Below are positions 1-5,610 of a stretch of 13,324 nt of DNA, in pieces. A program made the translations under genes and the position numbers. The notes beneath the pieces are model-generated. The model saw only the letters and a list, made by a program, of their open reading frames with translations. It made no database searches and was not told the DNA's origin. The stretch's first letter is position 1, and each line of letters opens with the position of its first letter. The DNA is from JBBDNC01 sp040877875 (GTDB taxonomy: Bacteria > Bacteroidota > Rhodothermia > Balneolales > Balneolaceae). The stretch lies in NCBI GenBank assembly GCA_040877875.1, contig JBBDNC010000171.1:1-13324 (forward strand). Direction: 5' to 3'.

Positions 1-41
1 AAAACAAGCCCGTTCGCCGAAAGGTGAAACGGGCTTGTTTT
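1..41. terminator. Strong intrinsic terminator hairpin
   Basis: Bases 1-18 pair with 23-41 around a GAAA tetraloop. The stem is 18 bp with one bulged A at 29 and one G-U pair, and the right arm ends in TTTT at 38-41. It reads best as a rho-independent terminator for a + strand gene lying left of the window. The left arm begins AAAA, so it may also work on the - strand. The right foot overlaps a perfect 12-base palindrome (GTTTTATAAAAC, 37-48). Confidence 0.75.
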
Positions 42-48
42 ATAAAAC

Positions 49-200
49 CCCTGTGGGAACGAAGGCGACTTTGTTGTATCAGACGCCAAGTCTTCCAGGT
101 TACTCGCCTGGGGACAGAGGCGGAACGTACAGGTCGCATCCCGAAACATATCGAAGAGGAGAAGGGCCAGGATCATGAAGCCGCTGCGGCCCCGCATCCC
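49..200. other. GC-rich block without a credible gene; possible structured RNA
   Basis: This stretch is much richer in G+C than the AT-rich DNA after it. Open frames run through it on both strands, but none shows a recognisable domain. The + frame has Arg/Cys-rich composition, and the - frame continues through the terminator hairpin, so neither looks coding. Local stems can be drawn: GGCG 64-67 with CGCC 84-87, competing with GACTT 67-71 and AAGTC 88-92; CCAGG 95-99 with CCTGG 107-111; and GCCGC 180-184 with GCGGC 186-190. I do not recognise RNase P, tmRNA, SRP RNA or 6S RNA. It may be a small RNA or decayed sequence. Confidence 0.25.
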
Positions 201-205
201 TTAGA

Positions 206-358
206 TTTAAAGAAGGCTTTGCAAAACCCGGTCTTTTGCCCAATCTTTGCGTTATCGAAATTTTAAAATCCTCACATATAGCTAATATGCTGTGGTTTTA
301 AAATCCCTCTGGCTTTGAACTTGAACAAAAATCTTGGTTTTGCAAAGCCTTCTTAAAA
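206..358. repeat. Long imperfect palindrome (about 150 bp), MITE-like or hairpin element
   Basis: The ends are a perfect 19-base inverted repeat: 210-228 (begins AAGAAGGCTT) and 336-354 (ends AAGCCTTCTT). The symmetry continues inward in the same register about a centre at base 282. Paired blocks are TTTTG 234-238 with CAAAA 326-330, CAA 241-243 with TTG 321-323, TTTTAAAA 261-268 with TTTTAAAA 296-303, and CATAT 275-279 with ATATG 285-289. By hand count about 47 of 72 opposed positions are Watson-Crick pairs. TTT 206-208 and AAA 356-358 extend it outward. TTAG occurs on both flanks (201-204, 361-364), a possible but weak target duplication. There is no ORF of note inside. Confidence 0.6.
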
Positions 359-360
359 AA

Positions 361-389
361 TTAGCTTAAAAATTCTGATGATATTTTTG
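361..389 (+). promoter_or_regulatory. Candidate Bacteroidota-type promoter of the acyl-CoA dehydrogenase operon
   Basis: TATTTTTG at 382-389 matches the TAnnTTTG -7 box known for Bacteroidota. A weak -33 element (TTA at 361-363) lies 18 bases upstream. Transcription would start near 396 and leave a leader of about 40 bases before the GTG at 437. The site lies directly after the long palindrome, so the palindrome would not be in this transcript. Assigned by motif match only. Confidence 0.4.
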
Positions 390-436
390 TATTATGTAAC
401 TATTAAAATGAGTAAAATCAACAAGTAGGTATACAC

Positions 437-1969
437 GTGAGTTTGCAATTATTCCAATCCATTCAGGTAGGAGAAGACTTCAGGACTTTTCTTTCTACCT
501 ATAAAAATAAACTGGAAAGCCTGTTTACGGAACGCAATGAAGAAAATGAACTTGCGTCTCAGCGAGGCCTCCCTCCTTATGTCCTGAGGCAAATTCTGGA
601 GTGCAATCCGCTTTCAACATTTATTCCCGAGGATTACGGGGGCAGGGGGGCGAAGACTTACGAAGCCCTCTCAATGCTGGAAACCACCTCCTATCAGTCC
701 CTTCCCCTCTCTTTGATGATGGGGATTAACGGAGCTCTCTTTCTTCAACCCCTTGGAAACTACGCGGAAGAGGACGTTAAAAAAACTGTTTTCAAACGCT
801 TCCTGGATAAAAAGAATATGGGCGGGTTGATGATTACCGAACCTGATTTCGGATCCGACGCCCTGAAGATGCAAACTGCTTTTACTCAAAAAGGCCAATT
901 TTATCATGTGTCGGGAACCAAGCATTGGGCAGGCCTGACAGGCTGGGCGGACTATTGGTTGATTACCGCTCGTGAAATGGATGAAAAGGGCGAATTGGGA
1001 AGGGATATTGGATTTTTTATTCATGAAACCAATCGGGGTGGAATTGAAGTACAGGAATATTATAAAAATCTCGGTTTACACATGTTGCCTTACGGACGCA
1101 ACAAGATAGATATCAAAGTTCCCATAAGTTATCGCCTGCAACCGAAAAGTACCGGTGTAAAAATGATGCTGGACACCTTACACCGAAGCCGGTTGCAATT
1201 TCCGGGGATGGGAACCGGTTACCTTAAACGCCTGTTGGACGAGGCTCTGCAACATTGCAGAGACAGATTTGTGGGAGGCATGAGCCTGATTAACTATGAC
1301 CAGGTCAGAGAGCGCCTGGCACAGATGCAATCCTATTTTACGGTGAGTTCAGCCATGAGTTACTTTACAAGCCGTGAGGTGCCGCTCGATCAGGATACCT
1401 CCCGGATGGACCTGACAGCCAATTCTATCAAATCCGTAACGACCGACTATATGCACTCTGCAGCCCAATCCTTCATGCAACTGGTCGGTGCCAAAGGGTA
1501 CAAACTGGATCATATCGCCGGACGCTCACTCGTCGATAGCCGGCCTTTTCAAATCTTTGAGGGGTCAAACGATATTCTCTATCAACAGATTACAGAATCT
1601 GTTATCAAGATGATGAAGAAGATGAAAGTTCGGAATCTCTACGAATTTTTGAATGATTATAAAATGACAGAGCACGCAGCAGACTATTTCAAGGAACTGC
1701 TAAACTTTGAGATTGATTACCAGATGGCTCAGCGTAAGATGGTTCAGATGGGACGGGCCATCAGCCGGATCGTTTCTCTGGAAATGACACTTAGATTAGG
1801 TGAGAGTGGCTTTAACAGTGAAATGATTTCGAATAGTGTAAAAGTCCTGCAAAATGAAGTGAATGTGTTGGTCTCTGCATTTTCAGGTGTAGAACAAGCC
1901 GAAGTTCTGGAAAATTATACAGACGACAGTTCCTGGCTGAAATTTCTTCCCTCTCCTACTTCAGACTAA
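437..1969 (+). CDS. Acyl-CoA dehydrogenase family protein (long form)
   Basis: This FAD-dependent enzyme of 510 residues should introduce a 2,3-double bond into an acyl-CoA thioester and pass electrons to an electron-transfer flavoprotein. The family core is clear. MITEPDFGSD (residues 132-141) is the flavin/substrate loop signature, and SGTKHWAGLTGWADYWLITA (159-178) is the middle beta-domain. The C-terminal helical domain ends in FQIFEGSNDI (371-380), where E375 sits at the position of the catalytic base of medium-chain enzymes. Residues from about 400 to 510 extend the usual 380-400 residue fold, as in some long bacterial members. Translation starts at GTG 437, because the ATG at 408 meets a stop after six codons; GTAGG at 426-430 is a plausible ribosome site. 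It is the first gene of a + strand operon, 24 bases before the sirtuin. The substrate chain length cannot be read from the sequence. Confidence 0.92.
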   Translation: MSLQLFQSIQVGEDFRTFLSTYKNKLESLFTERNEENELASQRGLPPYVLRQILECNPLSTFIPEDYGGRGAKTYEALSMLETTSYQSLPLSLMMGINGALFLQPLGNYAEEDVKKTVFKRFLDKKNMGGLMITEPDFGSDALKMQTAFTQKGQFYHVSGTKHWAGLTGWADYWLITAREMDEKGELGRDIGFFIHETNRGGIEVQEYYKNLGLHMLPYGRNKIDIKVPISYRLQPKSTGVKMMLDTLHRSRLQFPGMGTGYLKRLLDEALQHCRDRFVGGMSLINYDQVRERLAQMQSYFTVSSAMSYFTSREVPLDQDTSRMDLTANSIKSVTTDYMHSAAQSFMQLVGAKGYKLDHIAGRSLVDSRPFQIFEGSNDILYQQITESVIKMMKKMKVRNLYEFLNDYKMTEHAADYFKELLNFEIDYQMAQRKMVQMGRAISRIVSLEMTLRLGESGFNSEMISNSVKVLQNEVNVLVSAFSGVEQAEVLENYTDDSSWLKFLPSPTSD

Positions 1970-1993
1970 ATAAGGAAACCGAGAGATTCCCGT

Positions 1994-2686
1994 ATGAAAC
2001 ATGTAGTTGTCCTGAGCGGAGCAGGTATGAGCGCCGACAGCGGGCTTGCCACTTTTCGGGATTCCGGCGGATTGTGGGAAGGCTATGATATCCATGAAGT
2101 TGCTTCAATCGAAGGCTGGAGGCGTGACCCTGAACATGTACTTGATTTCTATAACAAAAGACGCAGGCAGGCCTTCGAAGCCGAACCTAATGCCGGCCAT
2201 CGTACTTTAGCCGAGCTGGAGAAAAATTTTAAAGTAACGATCATCACCCAAAACGTGGATGATCTGCATGAAAGGGCCGGATCCTCTAATGTTCTTCACC
2301 TGCATGGAGAGTTGCGAAAAGCACGAAGTGAAAAAAACCGAAATCTTGTTTATGACATCGGGGCAGATCCAATCAAATTGGGGGATACTGCCGATGACGG
2401 CGCACAGCTTCGACCTCATATCGTATGGTTCGGCGAACGAGTGCCCATGATTGAAAAGTCTGCTGAGATTGTACAAGAGGCTGATATCATGATTGTGATT
2501 GGAACATCCCTGGTGGTCTATCCCGCCGCCGGTCTTGTGGATTATGGCCCAAATGGAATTCCAAAATATATAGTAGATCCCTCTACTCCCGAACTGAACA
2601 GTTTTAGCGAATGGGAACACATCAAGGCAACCGCTGCAAAGGGGACCCCCGTATTGAAAGACAAAATTTTGAATCAACTTAAATAA
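1994..2686 (+). CDS. Sir2-family NAD-dependent protein deacylase, cysteine-free, class III-like
   Basis: The 230-residue protein is a sirtuin, which removes acyl groups from lysine side chains using NAD+ and releases nicotinamide and O-acyl-ADP-ribose. The NAD-binding motif GAGMSADSG spans residues 9-17 and FRD 21-23. TQNVDDLHERAG (85-96) holds the conserved Q86, N87 and D89. The catalytic histidine is H104 in HLHGE. FYNKRRRQ (52-59) places Y53 and R56 as in the Tyr-x-x-Arg motif of E. coli CobB and human SIRT5, which favours acidic acyl groups such as succinyl. The protein has no cysteine, so the usual four-Cys zinc site is absent, although the segment from about 105 to 150 keeps its normal length and ends in the conserved RPHIVWFGE. 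This zinc-less form is, as far as I recall, common in Bacteroidota. It lies in an operon between an acyl-CoA dehydrogenase and an SGNH protein. The substrates are inferred. Confidence 0.93.
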   Translation: MKHVVVLSGAGMSADSGLATFRDSGGLWEGYDIHEVASIEGWRRDPEHVLDFYNKRRRQAFEAEPNAGHRTLAELEKNFKVTIITQNVDDLHERAGSSNVLHLHGELRKARSEKNRNLVYDIGADPIKLGDTADDGAQLRPHIVWFGERVPMIEKSAEIVQEADIMIVIGTSLVVYPAAGLVDYGPNGIPKYIVDPSTPELNSFSEWEHIKATAAKGTPVLKDKILNQLK

Positions 2687-2690
2687 TTTT

Positions 2691-3581
2691 ATGACAGATA
2701 AGAAGGCAACTGAAGAGGAAAAGGAAGCTTTGGAAAAATACCTTCTACAATTTCTGAATATTGAAAAAAGATTTCCCCTGCTTCCGGGGATCCGGAACCG
2801 GGAGGCCATGGCAGGTTTATTGGGACTGGATCCGGATGAGTTGGACCGGCTTCGAAATCTCTATAAGGAAAATGCCCGGCAAGCTGCCCTGGAACTTTTA
2901 AATGAGGATGAGATTACAGACCGGATGGACCAACTTCCATTTCAGCCCGATGATACCCTTGTAGCTCTCGGTGATTCAATGACCGATGACCTTCAGGGCT
3001 GGTTTACGGTTTTTACCCATATGCTTGAATTAACTGTCCCTGAAGCCAATTTTACTTTTATTAATAGTGGTGTCTCCTATAATACTACTTCAGAAGCTCT
3101 TCGCCGACTGCATACGGATGTGCTTGCACATGAGCCGGATTGGGTGATTGTGGCGTTAGGTACATTTGACGCGATGCGTCTGCACATTGCCCCGGACAGA
3201 ACCCTGTTGCCTCTTTCCGAAACCTGGGAGAACCTGAATACGATAATGAGCGCTATAAATCAGGTGACGGAGAACCCGGTAATATGGGTGACACCTCCCC
3301 CTGTTATTCCCGGTTTACTGGATGAAATGGAACTCTTTGATTTTGAAATCCGGCAAGCGGATGTGGATCAAATCAGGGAAATTTTGATGGGGAAAGCAGG
3401 ATATATCGTGGATCCACTCGGTCACAGAATGGGGGATCCCCCCGAAGCCTGGTATTACCTGAGTGATGGAATGAATCCTTCTTTGAGCGGACATACCCAG
3501 ACCGTTCGTGAATTACTTAAAAGTCTCGCTACCCGTCACGCCCAACAGGGCGCGGATATTGAATTCTCTGAGGATGAGTAA
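2691..3581 (+). CDS. SGNH/GDSL-fold protein with degenerate catalytic blocks
   Basis: The protein has 296 residues. Its first 85 are charged and helical; the rest is an SGNH-hydrolase fold, a family that cleaves ester bonds in lipids, sugars or cell-wall polymers. Block I is LGDSMTDD (93-100) with the nucleophile S96. Block II is the region of NSGVS (125-129) with oxyanion glycine G127. Block III, normally G-x-N-D, reads GTFD (157-160), so the oxyanion Asn is replaced by F159. Block V, normally D-x-x-H-P, reads DGMNP (259-263), so the catalytic histidine is replaced by N262; a second histidine, H268, follows six residues later. The reading frame is intact. There is no signal peptide, so it is probably cytoplasmic. 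It starts 4 bases after the sirtuin stop and is therefore probably cotranscribed with it. It may be a pseudoenzyme or may use an altered mechanism; the fold call is good, the activity uncertain. Confidence 0.82.
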   Translation: MTDKKATEEEKEALEKYLLQFLNIEKRFPLLPGIRNREAMAGLLGLDPDELDRLRNLYKENARQAALELLNEDEITDRMDQLPFQPDDTLVALGDSMTDDLQGWFTVFTHMLELTVPEANFTFINSGVSYNTTSEALRRLHTDVLAHEPDWVIVALGTFDAMRLHIAPDRTLLPLSETWENLNTIMSAINQVTENPVIWVTPPPVIPGLLDEMELFDFEIRQADVDQIREILMGKAGYIVDPLGHRMGDPPEAWYYLSDGMNPSLSGHTQTVRELLKSLATRHAQQGADIEFSEDE

Positions 3582-3689
3582 CAGGCAAAGGATTTATGGA
3601 AAGTTTATTGGCTTGAATACACACAGGTGTATGTAATGAAGCCGGCTACGTGGTTCTCTGGATTGAACCCAATGAACCATCCGGATTCA

Positions 3690-4364
3690 TCATAAATCCA
3701 TTGTGAATGAAATCACTCCCACAGCCGGGTGGAAGTTCGTATGGACAGTCCCGTTTGAAATTGTAGAAGTGCTCACCAACCGGGGTTCCCCAAACCCGAT
3801 AACGGTGTTCTTGTATCGGGTTTCGATGAGGGAGAGACTCTCTCTGTCAAAAAGTGTTTCAGCTATAAAATCCCTGTTTCTTTCTGCTATGAAAAATGAA
3901 TCCGCCAGGCCGAATGCAAACCCAATCCAGGCTCCTGCACTTGTACCGTATTGAAGTCCCTCGAGCAGAGGCCGGTCGGCAATTAACATCGAAGCGGTTC
4001 CTATAAAGGCTCCTCCGGCAGCACCATAAAAGGTGTCCAATAAAAGGATGATCGAGGAGTTCCTGCCGTCATTGAATGCACCGGAGATGAATAATTGTTG
4101 TCCTCGAGGCAATGTGGCAAGGTCATAGATTGCAATGGCTGCTCCGGCAATTGTCCCGGCTCCCAGGCCGGTTTTTAAATAGGTGAAATCATTTGTGTTG
4201 TAGAGGCCCATGGTGGCTGCTCCGAGCATCGTGCCGGTCACCGAACCGTTGATTACATTTCCTCCGAAAATTTCAATGGATTGAGCATAGAGAGAGTGTG
4301 AGGCAATGAAGAAAAGGCACGGGAACAGAAGCGGAATCAGGCTTTTTATGAATGTGTGTTTCAT
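3690..4364 (-). CDS. Secreted glycine-zipper-rich protein of unknown function
   Basis: I do not recognise the family. I start it at the ATG at 4364 (224 residues) rather than the in-frame TTG at 4382, because this puts a normal signal peptide at the N-terminus: MKHTF, then a hydrophobic core, ending at LYA-QS near residue 27. The mature protein contains four glycine/alanine-rich segments of glycine-zipper type, at about residues 34-54, 65-79, 113-128 and 139-157, for example GAGTIAGAAIAI and GTSAGAWIGFAFGLA. They are separated by polar loops, and a polar C-terminal part follows (about 160-224). The pattern suggests membrane-inserting or membrane-packing helices in the periplasm or outer membrane. 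The gene converges on the SGNH gene, and 51 bases upstream of its start lies one copy of the dispersed repeat. Without homologues the role is open. Confidence 0.8.
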   Translation of the reverse strand: MKHTFIKSLIPLLFPCLFFIASHSLYAQSIEIFGGNVINGSVTGTMLGAATMGLYNTNDFTYLKTGLGAGTIAGAAIAIYDLATLPRGQQLFISGAFNDGRNSSIILLLDTFYGAAGGAFIGTASMLIADRPLLEGLQYGTSAGAWIGFAFGLADSFFIAERNRDFIAETLFDRESLSLIETRYKNTVIGFGEPRLVSTSTISNGTVHTNFHPAVGVISFTMDL

Positions 4365-4414
4365 TGGGTCTGGATTTTGCAACGGTCTGAAGTCGCTATT
4401 ACAAGTCTTGCACC

Positions 4415-4577
4415 GGGAGTCCGTCGGACGTAGTCTGATTTACTCCGGAAAAGCAGGATTTGGCCAACTTGCACACTCATTTTGTTAAATAGAATCCTTA
4501 TTCGCCTAAAAAGAGTTCGCAATCTGCCATAAACCTGACATCGCCTCGCAACAATCATCCAGGTCCGGCCGACTCCC
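4415..4577 (-). repeat. Dispersed noncoding repeat, copy A, with terminal inverted repeats
   Basis: The element is about 163 bp. Its ends are imperfect 19-base inverted repeats: 4415-4433 (begins GGGAGTCCGTCGG), and the complement of 4559-4577 (begins GGGAGTCGGCCGG), matching at 15 of 19 positions. Read on the - strand it shares ordered blocks with copy B at 8639-8751: GATTGTTGCGA, GGTTTATG 10 bases later, CAGATT, then GTAAAT and CTACG near the far end. About 40 bases near the middle are absent from B. It lies between the short-chain dehydrogenase and the glycine-zipper gene, 51 bases upstream of the latter. The - strand short ORF that crosses it is not credible as a gene, because differences from B fall mainly at second codon positions. 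Confidence 0.65.
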
Positions 4578-4603
4578 AGTATAGTGACAAGATGATCTGT
4601 TGT

Positions 4604-5296
4604 TCATTCCGGATCCGAAAGTGAAACCGGGAGGACTTTTCCATTATAGTACAGATGTCCGGTTAACACAAACTCGGCGATATAATTGCCCATATACTCA
4701 ACCGATACCGGGGCCTGCATTCCTGGAAATGCCTCTTCAAACATTTCGGTTTGAACAGCTCCCAGGCAAAGACAATTCGAATGTATTTTTTTATCTGACA
4801 ATTCAACGGCTAAACACTCTGAGAGAATAGACAGGGCGCCCTTTGAAGCACTATATCCGGTTAAACCGGCAAATTTTTTGCTCTGCTGGAAGCCGCCCAT
4901 ACTGCTGATAGTCAGAATATGAGAATTGAATTCCAAAAAGGGAAGTAAAGTCCTGGTCAGGCGAACCGGGGCCATCAGGTTGATTTCAAGCATGGCTTGC
5001 CAATCCGAATCGCTTAAACTGCTGAAGGGCTTATTGATTAGAAGACCTGCATTATGCACGATTCCATCCAGTCGTATTTCTTCAGACTTTAAAAAAAAGG
5101 AAATTTTTTTAAGCCCACCGGGATCGGTGAGATCTGCTGTAAGAATATCAATTTTATCAGGCACTTTTGATTTTAATCTTTTTAACTCTTCTGTAGATCG
5201 GGCAGTAGCGATTACAGGGTGACCGTCGGTTGCCAGGATCCGTGTGATTTCAAACCCGATTCCCCTGCTGGCGCCGGTGACAAGTATGGTTTTCAT
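4604..5296 (-). CDS. Short-chain dehydrogenase/reductase (SDR) family oxidoreductase
   Basis: This 230-residue Rossmann-fold enzyme should interconvert a carbonyl and an alcohol group using NAD(P)(H) in the cytoplasm. TGASRGIG (7-14) is the TGxxxGIG cofactor motif. R33 after the second strand suggests NADP(H). D55 in TADLTD contacts the adenine ring in the family, and HNAG (81-84) is the NNAG-like motif. The catalytic set is complete: N106, S131 or S132 in ISS, Y148 and K152 in YSASK. It is slightly shorter than the usual 245-255 residues, mainly at the C-terminus, so substrate specificity cannot be guessed. It starts at ATG 5296 and is transcribed away from the histidine kinase. The glycine-zipper gene lies downstream on the same strand, but copy A of the repeat separates them, so joint transcription is doubtful. 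Confidence 0.93.
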   Translation of the reverse strand: MKTILVTGASRGIGFEITRILATDGHPVIATARSTEELKRLKSKVPDKIDILTADLTDPGGLKKISFFLKSEEIRLDGIVHNAGLLINKPFSSLSDSDWQAMLEINLMAPVRLTRTLLPFLEFNSHILTISSMGGFQQSKKFAGLTGYSASKGALSILSECLAVELSDKKIHSNCLCLGAVQTEMFEEAFPGMQAPVSVEYMGNYIAEFVLTGHLYYNGKVLPVSLSDPE

Positions 5297-5610
5297 ATCG
5301 GTTTGTTTATTTTTTGAATGAACAGGTAAAAAGTTGGAAAATCGTTAGTCGGATCATTCGTATGGTTTGATTCAAGTGATGAAGTAGATCTTTTTCAACG
5401 GGTTTAATCGTGTTATCTGATTTCCGGGCCGGACAATTTTTCCACATGCTTTCAGCATTCATATTTAAATATTGAAGCTGCCGGGAAAGTTCCTCCGGCA
5501 AACAGTAAACAAATTTTGTATGAGAACGATATTTTAATAAAAGAAGTTGGGCGGTAAAATAATTACTTTACGTTCAATTTGAACGACAGATAAGGGTTGG
5601 TATAAACTAC
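5297..5610. other. Divergent intergenic region between SDR and histidine kinase
   Basis: This stretch of 314 bases holds no convincing gene. A 64-codon - strand frame (5501-5307) would need a TTG start and has no recognisable domain, though it ends 10 bases before the SDR start. Visible structure is a hairpin with perfect 6-bp arms, TGCCGG 5479-5484 and CCGGCA 5495-5500, not followed by a T-run. A short operator-like palindrome lies at 5571-5585. The promoters of both flanking genes should lie here, but I see no clear TAnnTTTG match with proper spacing. Confidence 0.4.
5571..5585. promoter_or_regulatory. Operator-like palindrome upstream of the histidine kinase
   Basis: CGTTCAATTTGAACG has perfect 7-base arms around one central base and ends 25 bases before the kinase ATG at 5611. 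The size and position suit a regulator site at or just after the promoter. No regulator gene is present in the window, and the assignment rests on symmetry alone. Confidence 0.35.

Noticed and set aside
24..266. 80-codon + strand frame across the terminator and GC-rich block
   Set aside because: It begins inside the terminator hairpin and ends inside the palindrome, with Arg/Cys-rich composition and no recognisable domain.
2207..2809. 200-codon - strand frame opposite the sirtuin and SGNH genes
   Set aside because: Antisense to two clear genes; composition is what reverse reading of those genes gives.
3617..3632. Hairpin ATACAC/GTGTAT between the convergent SGNH and glycine-zipper genes
   Set aside because: Short, low in G+C and not followed by a T-run on either strand, so not called a terminator.
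4361..4558. 65-codon - strand frame across repeat copy A
   Set aside because: It lies mostly in the repeat. The matching frame in copy B diverges mainly at second codon positions and is shifted by the internal length difference, so it is not under coding selection.
5307..5501. 64-codon - strand frame just before the SDR gene
   Set aside because: The start would be TTG inside a hairpin and no domain is visible. The close spacing to the SDR gene keeps it possible, but the support is too weak to call it.
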